DNA from: an uncultured Prevotella sp.
GTDB lineage: Bacteria; Bacteroidota; Bacteroidia; Bacteroidales; Bacteroidaceae
Reading direction: 5' to 3'
DNA length: 16,907 nt
Assembly: GCA_900543155.1 (NCBI GenBank)
Contig: UQQN01000049.1
Coordinates: forward strand, 1 to 16,907
The notes under the pieces were generated by a model that was not told the origin of the DNA, did no database searches, and saw nothing but the letters and a program-made list of their open reading frames with translations. Positions 6,815-14,386 of the stretch are shown piece after piece; position 1 is the first letter of the stretch, and each line of letters begins with the position of its first letter. The translations under genes were made by a program, and so were the position numbers.

Positions 6815-8044
6815 ATGCCCCATATCCACACACGACAAGGCTCATGCCGATGGACAACCATTGTAGCTTGCAGCATGTTTTGCTTGTATGCAAAAGCAGA
6901 CGTCACACCCGAATGCACCGACACCACCAAACTTGACGATGCAAAGGTGGCATTAGTTAACGACAGTGTGCCTACCCAAACACACAATGGATTCTTTAAG
7001 AAAATAATAAACTACTTTCGCGATTCAAACAAGCAAAAGCCTAACAAGAAAATAGATTTTGGTTTTATTCCCGGTCCTAACTATTCTGCGACCACAGGTT
7101 TTGGATTAGGACTATTGGGCACAGCCACCTATTCTGCCGATCGCACAGACCCAACTCTACCACGTTCAAATGCATCGGTATATAGCAACATGACCACAGC
7201 AGGTTTTTTCTTAGTCGGACTTCGTGGTAATCACATATTTCCGCACGAAAAATTCCAGCTTGACTATAAGGTAAATCTCTCAACCTTTAGCACCAGTTAT
7301 TGGGGTATGGGTTATGCCAATGCCGATAATGACGACAATGAAACAGACTATCGCCGTAATCGCATCAACGCCATGGCACGCTTTATGGTGAAGTTAGCCC
7401 CTAACACATATATCGGTCCATTAGTAAACTATCGTGTAACGCAAGCCCGTGATGTGAACCAAGATTTTGCCTACTTGTGGCAAGGACAAGACAAAACAAT
7501 ACATGCCTACACAGCAGGTATATCGTTCACCTACGACTCACGCGACTTTATGCTCAATGCCAGCAAAGGTGTATTTGTACAAATCGACCAAACCTTTACA
7601 CCACGTTGTTTTGGCAATGGCAATCACAACTTCTCAACAACCGAAGCTACCTTTGCCACTTACGGCAAACTGTGGAGGGGAGCTATACTTGCAGGTGAAC
7701 TACACGGACAGTTTAACTACGGACATACCCCTTGGGCATTACTTGCAACTGTTGGTTCAAACGATCGTATGCGCGGTTACTACGAAGGCCGATACAACGA
7801 CAAAAACGTAATTGAAGGACAAATAGAATTACGTCAACACATAAAAGGTCGCAATGGTGTAGTTGCTTGGGTTGCTTTGGCAAATGCCTTCCCCGACTTC
7901 AATAACATAGCTTGGCGACGCACCTTGCCCAATGCAGGTGTAGGCTATCGTTGGGAATTTAAAAAACGCATTAACATTCGTATAGATTACGGATTTACAC
8001 GCAAAGGTGGCGGTTTTATCTTCAACATCAACGAAGCTTTCTAA
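6815..8044 (+). CDS. BamA/TamA-like outer-membrane beta-barrel without POTRA domains
   Basis: A stand-alone Omp85-type barrel. The 409-aa product begins with a signal-peptide-like segment (hydrophobic TTIVACSMFCLYAKA at 14-28, after an unusually long polar N-terminus). About 50 polar residues follow, then alternating barrel strands from about residue 81 (DFGFIPGPNYS) to the C-terminus. The MRGY motif at 319-322 in SNDRMRGYYEGRY matches the conserved (V/I/M)RGY/F of loop 6 in Omp85 proteins. The chain ends ...NEAF with a terminal Phe, as outer-membrane barrels do. No POTRA repeats fit in the N-terminal space, so it is not the essential BamA. Bacteroidetes carry several such short barrels with unknown roles. 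It precedes the PCMD gene by 103 nt on the same strand and may be co-transcribed with it. A later start is possible, since the first 13 residues are atypical. Confidence 0.82.
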   Translation: MPHIHTRQGSCRWTTIVACSMFCLYAKADVTPECTDTTKLDDAKVALVNDSVPTQTHNGFFKKIINYFRDSNKQKPNKKIDFGFIPGPNYSATTGFGLGLLGTATYSADRTDPTLPRSNASVYSNMTTAGFFLVGLRGNHIFPHEKFQLDYKVNLSTFSTSYWGMGYANADNDDNETDYRRNRINAMARFMVKLAPNTYIGPLVNYRVTQARDVNQDFAYLWQGQDKTIHAYTAGISFTYDSRDFMLNASKGVFVQIDQTFTPRCFGNGNHNFSTTEATFATYGKLWRGAILAGELHGQFNYGHTPWALLATVGSNDRMRGYYEGRYNDKNVIEGQIELRQHIKGRNGVVAWVALANAFPDFNNIAWRRTLPNAGVGYRWEFKKRINIRIDYGFTRKGGGFIFNINEAF

Positions 8045-8147
8045 AGAGTTTTTCTGAAGATTATTTGGAATAACTTTTCTAAAGAAGTTTTCTAAGACCA
8101 AGTCACATCACTTAAAGTAAAAAATCAAATAAACATTCATATACATC

Positions 8148-9110
8148 ATGAATTTCAAATCATTCGTATTAAGTGTTACATTGCTTTTAGCAGGTAGCAC
8201 TTCAATCAAAGCCCTCCCCTATGCACCTGAATATTTGGGAGTAGACCAATCCGAAGAAGAAGCAGGTCGCATGCAGTTCATTCCCAAAGGAAACTTTGAA
8301 TCATGGTCTGCACAACGCATCAAAGAAAGTGGCATTATCGGTGGTAACACCGTTACATTGATGCACATTGGTGCTCCCTGGGGTTCATCAAACGTATGGG
8401 CTAAGGTGAGCGGTGTAACAAAAACCAACATCAGCGTATATCGCGACAATCACCCTGGTCACGGCCATTGTGCCAAGCTCTACACACACATTGTAGAAGC
8501 CAAGGTACTCGGCATTATCAACATCAAGGTATTGGCTGCAGGTTCAATTTTCTTGGGTAACACCATTCAGCCCATCACCGACACAAAGAATCCTATGGCA
8601 AAGTTGAATGCAGGTATCAGATTCACCAAGCGTCCTAAAGCTATTGTCTTCGACTATAAAACACATATTGTTAAAGGCAATCGCATCCGTCAGAATGGTA
8701 TTACCAAAGGCTCAGCCGTTGCAGGACAAGACATGGCAGACTGTATCCTTTATTTGCAAAAGCGTTGGGAAGATGCCAAAGGTAACATCTATGCAAAGCG
8801 CGTAGGTACGATGGTGCACCGATTCAGTTCTTCAACGAATTGGAGAAATAACCAATCATTTACCATCCACTATGGCGACATCCGTAAGCAAGGTTTCTAT
8901 AACTCAGCATGGGCACTCACCTCGGGTGCTGTTACCAAATATGCTCGCAACTCTAAAGGTCGCATGGTACCTGTTAGAGAAGTAGGATGGGCAGCAGCCA
9001 ACGAAACTCCTACTCACCTCGTCCTTCAGTTCGACTCAAGTCACGGCGGTGCCTACGTAGGTACTGTAGGCAACACGCTTTGGGTAGACAACGTAAGATT
9101 AGCCTACTAA
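8148..9110 (+). CDS. Exported PCMD-domain (putative carbohydrate metabolism) protein
   Basis: A 320-aa protein with a signal peptide (basic MNFKS, hydrophobic FVLSVTLLLAGSTSIKA, probable cut after Ala22) and no lipobox. From about residue 49 (NFESW) the pattern matches the PCMD family found in Bacteroidetes surface and periplasmic proteins: an early FESW, a central AAGSIFLGN (130-138) followed by NPMAKLNAGIRFTKRPKAI (148-166), and a jelly-roll-like end FDSSHGGAYVGTVGNTLWVD (295-314) with a closing DNVRL. The fold is thought to bind carbohydrate, but no enzymatic residues can be named. Related proteins often carry N-terminal Ig-like domains, absent here. It is the last gene before the strong terminator at 9141-9180. 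The spacer upstream (8045-8147) holds only weak hairpins. Confidence 0.75.
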   Translation: MNFKSFVLSVTLLLAGSTSIKALPYAPEYLGVDQSEEEAGRMQFIPKGNFESWSAQRIKESGIIGGNTVTLMHIGAPWGSSNVWAKVSGVTKTNISVYRDNHPGHGHCAKLYTHIVEAKVLGIINIKVLAAGSIFLGNTIQPITDTKNPMAKLNAGIRFTKRPKAIVFDYKTHIVKGNRIRQNGITKGSAVAGQDMADCILYLQKRWEDAKGNIYAKRVGTMVHRFSSSTNWRNNQSFTIHYGDIRKQGFYNSAWALTSGAVTKYARNSKGRMVPVREVGWAAANETPTHLVLQFDSSHGGAYVGTVGNTLWVDNVRLAY

Positions 9111-9140
9111 ACAACACGCTCATCTAAATATAAAAAAGCA

Positions 9141-9180
9141 AACTCCTCGCAACATATAGTTATGTTGTGAGGAGTTTTTT
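9141..9180 (+). terminator. Strong intrinsic terminator after the PCMD gene
   Basis: Arms 9141-9156 and 9161-9176 form a 16-bp stem with a TAGT loop. The only imperfection is one G-U pair. The stem runs straight into a T6 run. It closes the barrel-PCMD unit and insulates the efflux operon from it. The A6 run on the left arm could also allow termination from the other strand. Confidence 0.93.
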
Positions 9181-9342
9181 ATATATACACTCCATACCAC
9201 ACAAAGAAAAGCAAGCAAAACATGCACTTTTCATATCTATAAACCACTCTATTACAGAGCCACATTGTCAACTAAAACATGCAATTCACCTTATAACACT
9301 CCCCTCATCCCTAAAAAAATACTAATATAACCACTTTCAAGG

Positions 9343-9362
9343 AAAACTAATACACTAGTTTT
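9343..9362. promoter_or_regulatory. Candidate operator: inverted repeat at the efflux promoter
   Basis: AAAACTA (9343-9349) and TAGTTTT (9356-9362) are a perfect 7-bp inverted repeat with a 6-bp spacer, ending 13 bp before the candidate -7 element. A dimeric repressor such as a TetR- or MarR-type protein could bind here, but no regulator gene is in the window. The identity of the site is inference from symmetry and position alone. Confidence 0.3.
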
Positions 9363-9375
9363 AGTTTTTTTGCCG

Positions 9376-9383
9376 TAACTTTG
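9376..9383 (+). promoter_or_regulatory. Candidate -7 promoter element for the RND efflux operon
   Basis: TAACTTTG matches TAnnTTTG and is followed by GCAGC. Transcription from here would give a leader of roughly 95 nt before the adaptor ATG at 9485. That leader contains the palindrome TGTTCG-AATG-CGAACA (9410-9425), which can act as a DNA operator or a short RNA hairpin. No -33 TTG is seen at normal spacing. Confidence 0.5.
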
Positions 9384-9484
9384 CAGCAAGTTTATATTAG
9401 GGTGTAGTGTGTTCGAATGCGAACAATACCACTGCCCATAAACCAAGAAAACAAGAAACAAAAAATTTATATAACTTACAACAC

Positions 9485-10657
9485 ATGAAGAAAATCGCTT
9501 TATGGGTGCTTACCGCAGTGGTGTTGACCAGTTGCGGCAGCAAATCAAAACAAATGGGCGAAGCCAGCAATGACTTCGCAGTTGAAACAGTTCAAGCCAC
9601 AACAGCCGACTTAAAGACTTCGTATCCCGCAACCATTAAGGGTATGCAGGACATCGAAATTCGTCCTAAAGTTTCTGGTTATTTGGTAAAACTGCTTGTT
9701 GATGAAGGTTCTACCGTTCGTAAAGGTCAGCCTTTGTTTTTGATTGATTCTGAGCAATATCGTGCTGCTGTTAAGGCTGCTCAAGCTCAAGTTAAAGTAT
9801 GCAAGGCTAACATTGCAACACAGAAGCTCACTGTTGAAAACAAGCGCATGCTCTTCAAGCAGAACATCATCTCGAGCTACGACTTGCAGATGGCTGAAAA
9901 CACTTTGACATCTTACGAAGCTCAGTTGGCTGCAGCACAAGCTCAGTTACAGAGTGCACGAGACAATCTTAGTTGGTGTACAGTTACCAGCCCTGCCGAT
10001 GGTGTTGTAGGTTCTATCCCCTACCGTGTGGGTAGTTTGGTTAGCGCTCAGTCTGCCGAAGCATTAACCACCGTGTCTAACATCTCTAAGATGTATGTAT
10101 ACTTCTCAATGACCGAAAAGCAACTCTTGGCTCTCACACGTGAGGCAGGAGGCATAAACGCTGCTATCAAAAAGATGCCCGCAGTGAGCTTGGTCCTCTC
10201 AGATGGTTCTACATATAGCCAAAGCGGTACCATCAGCACAGTGAGCGGTGTAATCGACTCTTCTACTGGTTCAGTACAAATGCGTGCAACCTTCGACAAT
10301 GCGCAACACGTTCTTCGTTCAGGTGGTACAGGTTCTATTCTCGTTCCCACTCATTCTAACGATGCCATTATGGTTCCGCAGAGTGCAACCTTCGACGTGC
10401 AGGACAAAAAGTTTGTTTACGTAGTGAACAACGACAAGTCTGTTGCCACACGCGAAATCACGGTACTTCCTCAAAACGATGGTCAAACATACGTTGTAGC
10501 CTCTGGTCTCCGCTCAGGCGAACGCATCGTTGTTGATGGTGTAAACCAATTGAAGAATGGTCAAAAAATCAACCCCATTACTCGCGCCCAACTTCAAGCC
10601 AACCAAAAGAAGGAACAACAGGCTATGAAAAACGGTAAAATGCCGGGAGAAAAATAA
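9485..10657 (+). CDS. RND efflux periplasmic adaptor (AcrA/MexA-type lipoprotein)
   Basis: The membrane-fusion protein linking the inner-membrane pump to the outer-membrane channel. I chose ATG 9485 (390 aa) over a GTG at 9407. It gives a lipoprotein signal (MKKIALWVLTAVVLTSC, lipobox LTSC, lipidated Cys17), and the longer form would put 26 polar residues in front. Domains in order are a split lipoyl domain (PKVSGYLVKLLVDEGSTVRK, 61-80, with its second half near TSPADGVVG, 168-176), an alpha-helical hairpin rich in Ala/Gln (about 92-160), a beta-barrel domain (about 200-290) and a membrane-proximal domain to about 365. The tail is basic and Gln-rich. It is the first gene of the efflux operon, with a 128-nt gap to the pump, long for such operons and holding a heptamer module. 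Confidence 0.93.
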   Translation: MKKIALWVLTAVVLTSCGSKSKQMGEASNDFAVETVQATTADLKTSYPATIKGMQDIEIRPKVSGYLVKLLVDEGSTVRKGQPLFLIDSEQYRAAVKAAQAQVKVCKANIATQKLTVENKRMLFKQNIISSYDLQMAENTLTSYEAQLAAAQAQLQSARDNLSWCTVTSPADGVVGSIPYRVGSLVSAQSAEALTTVSNISKMYVYFSMTEKQLLALTREAGGINAAIKKMPAVSLVLSDGSTYSQSGTISTVSGVIDSSTGSVQMRATFDNAQHVLRSGGTGSILVPTHSNDAIMVPQSATFDVQDKKFVYVVNNDKSVATREITVLPQNDGQTYVVASGLRSGERIVVDGVNQLKNGQKINPITRAQLQANQKKEQQAMKNGKMPGEK

Positions 10658-10661
10658 AGGT

Positions 10662-10696
10662 TTAAGTATTAAGTGTTAAGTATTAAGTATTACATT
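10662..10696 (+). repeat. Heptamer module, copy 2 (adaptor-pump spacer)
   Basis: Reads TTAAGTA, TTAAGTG, TTAAGTA, TTAAGTA, then TTACATT, followed by CTT. It starts 5 nt after the adaptor stop codon. All 35 bases are identical to the reverse complement of copy 4 (14334-14368). A degenerate head-to-head version (10744-10772, containing TTAAGTA then CTACTTATTACTT) sits at the other end of the same spacer. Confidence 0.85.
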
Positions 10697-10785
10697 CTTG
10701 CTAAATGCAAATAATATCTTGATATGACATTTAATAAAAAAATTTAGAGTATTAAGTACTACTTATTACTTCAAAAAAATAAACT

Positions 10786-13700
10786 ATGACTCTAGATAGA
10801 TTTATTAATCGTCCGGTACTTTCTACCGTGATTTCTATTGTGATTGTCATATTGGGTGTATTGGGTTTGACATCACTCCCTATCGTCCAATATCCTGATA
10901 TCGCACCACCTACTGTGCAGGTGAGCACCACTTATACAGGTGCAAATGCACAAACCGTGTTGAACTCCGTGATTGCTCCTCTTGAAGAGCAAATCAATGG
11001 TGTAGAAAACATGGACTACATGACATCTACCGCAACAAATACAGGTTCGGCTTCTATCCAAATTACCTTTAAGATGGGTACTGACCCCGATATGGCTGCC
11101 GTGAACGTACAAAACCGTGTGGCAAAAGCACAAGGTTTGCTGCCCTCGGAAGTTACTCAAGTAGGTGTGATTACACAAAAGCGTCAGAACTCAATGTTGC
11201 TCATCTTCTCAGTAGCAGATGCTGAGGACCGCTATGACGAGGCGTTTATTGAGAACTATGCCAAAATCAATATCATTCCGCAAATTCAGCGTGTAAAGGG
11301 TGTAGGTGATGCCCAGGTGATGGGTGCCGACTACTCTATGCGTATTTGGCTTAATCCTGAAAAGATGGCTGAATACCACTTGATGCCTACCGACATCAGC
11401 GGTGTTTTGGCAGAACAAAACATTGAAGCTGCCCCTGGTAACATTGGTGAACGCGAAAACCAAACTTTCCAATACACCTTGCGCTACAAAGGTCGTTTAA
11501 GCCAAGTTCCTGAATTCGAGAATATCGTTATAAAAGCTAACGACGATGGTACAATCATCCGCTTAAAGGATGTAGCTCGCGTTGAGTTGGGTCGTATGAC
11601 CTACTCGTTTGCAGGTAAGGTAAATGGCCATAAGGCTGTTACCTGTATGGTATCGCAGATGGCAGGATCAAATGCTACTGAAATTATTCAGGACTGCGAA
11701 AAGTTGCTCGACGAAACACAGAAGACATTGCCCCAAGGTATGAAGATTACCGTGGCACAAAACGTCAACGACTTCCTCTTTGCCTCTATCCACGAGGTTA
11801 TTAAGACCCTTATCGAGGCATTTATCCTCGTGTTTATTGTGGTGTATATCTTCTTGCAGGATATGCGAAGCACCATTATCCCATCGGTTGCTATCCCCGT
11901 AGCATTGATTGGTACATTCTTTGCGCTCTACATTATTGGCTTCTCAATCAACTTGCTCACCCTCTCGGCTATGGTGCTTGCCATTGCGATTGTAGTGGAC
12001 GATGCCATTGTGGTGGTTGAAGGTGTACATGCCAAGTTAGACCAAGGCTATACTTCGGCACGTAAGGCTTCAATCGATGCCATGCGCGAATTAGGCTCAG
12101 CTATCGTTTCTATTACCTTAGTTATGATGGCAGTGTTCGTGCCCGTAAGCTTTATGTCGGGTACCTCGGGTGTGTTCTACCGTCAGTTTGGTTTGACCAT
12201 GGCAATTGCCATCGGTTTCTCTGCATTGAACGCCCTTACCCTCTCTCCTGCCCTTTGTGCCATTTTGCTGAAGCCACACAAGGCTCATGGCGAGGAAGAA
12301 GAGTCGCTCAAAGAACGTATGGGCAAGGCTTACAAGGCTGCAGGCAGAACCATGTATCAGCGTTATGCTGAGAGCATCGGTCGCATTCTGCACCCCAGCC
12401 TCACACTCATCTTGGTCATCATCTCTATCATCGGTTTGATTTTTGGTGGTTTCAACTTTAGTTCTCACCCCATCATCACCGTGGTACTTTCTATCGTAGC
12501 CATCATGGCATTCATTGGTTTGACTACGAAGAAGTTCCAAAACGCATTCGAGAATTCGTTTGAAAACATCTTGAAGTCATACAAGAAGAAGGTGCTCATC
12601 TTCATCCAGCGTCCTTGGCTCTCACTCGGTTTGGTAACGGGTAGTATTGCCTTGCTTATTTGGATGATGAACATCACACCTACCGCCATGGTGCCTTCTG
12701 AAGATACGGGTACCATTATGGGTGTTGTAACCATGCCTCCTGGTACCTCGCAAGACCGCACAGAGGCTTACCTTAACAAGGTTGACAGTTTGGTACGTTC
12801 ATGTCCCTCTGTCGAAATTAGCACCATCGTCTCGGGTTATTCATTCATTGGTGGTCAAGGTCCTTCTTACGGTTCATTCATCATCAAGTTGAAGGATTGG
12901 GAAGAACGTTCTATGAAGGAAAGTTCTACTGTTATCTTTGCCAACCTCTACCTTCGCTCACGCGATGTGTTTAAGGATGCTCAGGTACTCTTCTTCCAAC
13001 CACCTATGATTACAGGTTATGGTGTGACCAATGGTTTTACCCTCAACTTGCAAGACCGTACGGGTGGCGACTTGAACAAGTTCTACCAAGTAGCTCAAAC
13101 CTTCTTGGCTGACTTGCAGAAGCGTCCCGAAATTGAATCGGCACAGACAACCTTCAACACCAACTTCCCGCAATACACCATCGACATTGATGCAGCCAAG
13201 TGTAAGCGTGCAGGTCTTTCACCCCGAGACATCTTGACTACATTGCAGGGTTATTATGGTGGTCTTTACGCATCTAACTTCAACCGTTTCGGTAAGATTT
13301 ATCGTGTAATGATTCAGGGCGAACAAGCTGACCGTGCCAACCTCGAGAGTCTTTATAAGATTAAGGTGCGCAATGGCAGCGAAATGGCTCCCATCACTGA
13401 GTTCATGACTATCACCCCGACATACGGTCCTGATAACATCAACCGTTTCAACATGTACACCTCAATGGCAGTGAATGGTAACCCCGCAAGTGGTTACACC
13501 TCAGGTCAAGCCATTAAAGCCATCGAGGAAGTAGCAGAAAAGAGCTTGCCCACAGGTTACTCATTCGAGTTCTCAGGTCAGACACGCGAAGAGCAACAAA
13601 ACTCAGGTAGCACCACAGCTATTGTGTTTGTACTCTGCTTCGTCTTCATCTACCTCTTGTTGGCAGCACAATACGAGAGCTACATGCTTCCGTTTGCCGT

Positions 13701-14205
13701 ATTGCTTTCAGTACCCTTCGGTCTTGCAGGTTCGTTCCTCTTCATCCAGGGTGTAGGTGCCATCAACAGCATTGTGCCCATCTTTGGCGAAGCCGCTAAT
13801 AACATCTACGTGCAAATAGCCTTGATTATGTTGATGGGTCTGTTGGCTAAGAATGCCATCCTTATTGTAGAGTTCGCCCTCGAACGTCGCAAAATGGGTA
13901 TGAGCATCTCTTGGGCTGCTGTGTTGGGTGCAGGTGCCCGTTTGCGTCCTATTTTGATGACTTCATTGGCAATGATCATCGGTTTGTTGCCCTTGATGTT
14001 CTCATTCGGTGTAGGTGCTAACGCAAACCGTTCACTCGGTACCTCAGCCATCGGTGGTATGTTGATTGGTATGATATTCCAAATCTTCATCGTTCCCTCA
14101 TTGTTCGTTATCTTTGAGTATCTGCAAGAAAAGATTAAACCCATCAAATGGGAGGATATGGACAATAGCGAAGCAAGCTCTGATATTGAACAGTATACTA
14201 AATAA
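10786..14205 (+). CDS. RND multidrug efflux pump, HAE1 family (AcrB-like), with extra central TM segments
   Basis: The proton-driven inner-membrane pump of the tripartite system, exporting hydrophobic or amphiphilic compounds. It starts with the classic DRFINRPVLSTVISI. The proton-relay residues are intact: Asp405/Asp406 in VVDDAIVV, Lys1022 in GLLAKNAILIVEF and Arg in ARLRPILMTSLA (1051-1062). The porter-domain landmarks SIQITF (90-95) and NPMG-like funnel regions are in the expected order. At 1139 aa it is about 90 residues longer than E. coli AcrB (1049). Most of the excess lies between TM6 and the usual TM7, where two additional hydrophobic stretches (about 538-555 and 562-579) appear with a charged linker (582-602). 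An even number of added helices keeps the second porter half on the periplasmic side. Substrates cannot be read from sequence. Confidence 0.95.
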   Translation: MTLDRFINRPVLSTVISIVIVILGVLGLTSLPIVQYPDIAPPTVQVSTTYTGANAQTVLNSVIAPLEEQINGVENMDYMTSTATNTGSASIQITFKMGTDPDMAAVNVQNRVAKAQGLLPSEVTQVGVITQKRQNSMLLIFSVADAEDRYDEAFIENYAKINIIPQIQRVKGVGDAQVMGADYSMRIWLNPEKMAEYHLMPTDISGVLAEQNIEAAPGNIGERENQTFQYTLRYKGRLSQVPEFENIVIKANDDGTIIRLKDVARVELGRMTYSFAGKVNGHKAVTCMVSQMAGSNATEIIQDCEKLLDETQKTLPQGMKITVAQNVNDFLFASIHEVIKTLIEAFILVFIVVYIFLQDMRSTIIPSVAIPVALIGTFFALYIIGFSINLLTLSAMVLAIAIVVDDAIVVVEGVHAKLDQGYTSARKASIDAMRELGSAIVSITLVMMAVFVPVSFMSGTSGVFYRQFGLTMAIAIGFSALNALTLSPALCAILLKPHKAHGEEEESLKERMGKAYKAAGRTMYQRYAESIGRILHPSLTLILVIISIIGLIFGGFNFSSHPIITVVLSIVAIMAFIGLTTKKFQNAFENSFENILKSYKKKVLIFIQRPWLSLGLVTGSIALLIWMMNITPTAMVPSEDTGTIMGVVTMPPGTSQDRTEAYLNKVDSLVRSCPSVEISTIVSGYSFIGGQGPSYGSFIIKLKDWEERSMKESSTVIFANLYLRSRDVFKDAQVLFFQPPMITGYGVTNGFTLNLQDRTGGDLNKFYQVAQTFLADLQKRPEIESAQTTFNTNFPQYTIDIDAAKCKRAGLSPRDILTTLQGYYGGLYASNFNRFGKIYRVMIQGEQADRANLESLYKIKVRNGSEMAPITEFMTITPTYGPDNINRFNMYTSMAVNGNPASGYTSGQAIKAIEEVAEKSLPTGYSFEFSGQTREEQQNSGSTTAIVFVLCFVFIYLLLAAQYESYMLPFAVLLSVPFGLAGSFLFIQGVGAINSIVPIFGEAANNIYVQIALIMLMGLLAKNAILIVEFALERRKMGMSISWAAVLGAGARLRPILMTSLAMIIGLLPLMFSFGVGANANRSLGTSAIGGMLIGMIFQIFIVPSLFVIFEYLQEKIKPIKWEDMDNSEASSDIEQYTK

Positions 14206-14206
14206 T

Positions 14207-14241
14207 TTAAGTATTAAGTATTAAGTGTTAAGTATTACATT
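14207..14241 (+). repeat. Heptamer module, copy 3 (just after the pump stop codon)
   Basis: Reads TTAAGTA, TTAAGTA, TTAAGTG, TTAAGTA, then TTACATT, followed by CTT as in copy 2. It begins two bases after the stop codon and is the left arm of the long stem with copy 4. Confidence 0.88.
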
Positions 14242-14314
14242 CTTACGATAAGTAAATAAGGTCCTTTTGAAAGACCTCGGTATTCAAGTATTATATCTCT
14301 ACAAATAAGGTATG

Positions 14315-14336
14315 CACCTTGCAATCACCTTGCAAT
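14315..14336 (+). repeat. Perfect tandem duplication of CACCTTGCAAT
   Basis: Two adjacent identical 11-bp units (14315-14325 and 14326-14336) in the loop of the inter-gene stem. The second overlaps the first bases of copy 4. It looks like a recent slippage or element-edge duplication. Confidence 0.8.
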
Positions 14337-14368
14337 GTAATACTTAATACTTAACACTTAATACTTAA
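14334..14368 (-). repeat. Heptamer module, copy 4 (upstream of the outer-membrane factor)
   Basis: On the minus strand it reads TTAAGTA, TTAAGTG, TTAAGTA, TTAAGTA, TTACATT. It pairs with copy 3 over 35 positions (33 Watson-Crick, one G-U at 14227/14348, one A-C at 14220/14355), leaving a 92-nt loop. It ends 18 nt before the ATG of the next gene, so a folded transcript would place the base of a long helix beside the translation start. Confidence 0.88.
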
Positions 14369-14386
14369 TATTTTACCCTTGTTATT

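Noticed and set aside
8061..8095. Terminator between the barrel and PCMD genes
   Set aside because: Short AT-only stems (TTATT-TGG-AATAA and an AACTT/AAGTT pair) with no solid T-run; not enough to claim termination.
9410..9425. LexA/SOS box
   Set aside because: The arms are TGTTCG-N4-CGAACA, the inverse order of the Gram-positive CGAAC-N4-GTTCG box, so it is recorded only as a palindrome.
9407..9484. GTG start giving the adaptor 26 more residues
   Set aside because: The ATG at 9485 yields a textbook lipoprotein signal peptide, and the extension would be polar and run through the 9410-9425 palindrome.
12118..12540. 140-codon minus-strand frame inside the pump gene
   Set aside because: Shadow of the pump reading frame; His/Asp/Glu-rich composition with no domain.
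5344..14368. CRISPR-like repeats
   Set aside because: The repeats are contiguous 7-bp units without spacers and no cas genes are present.
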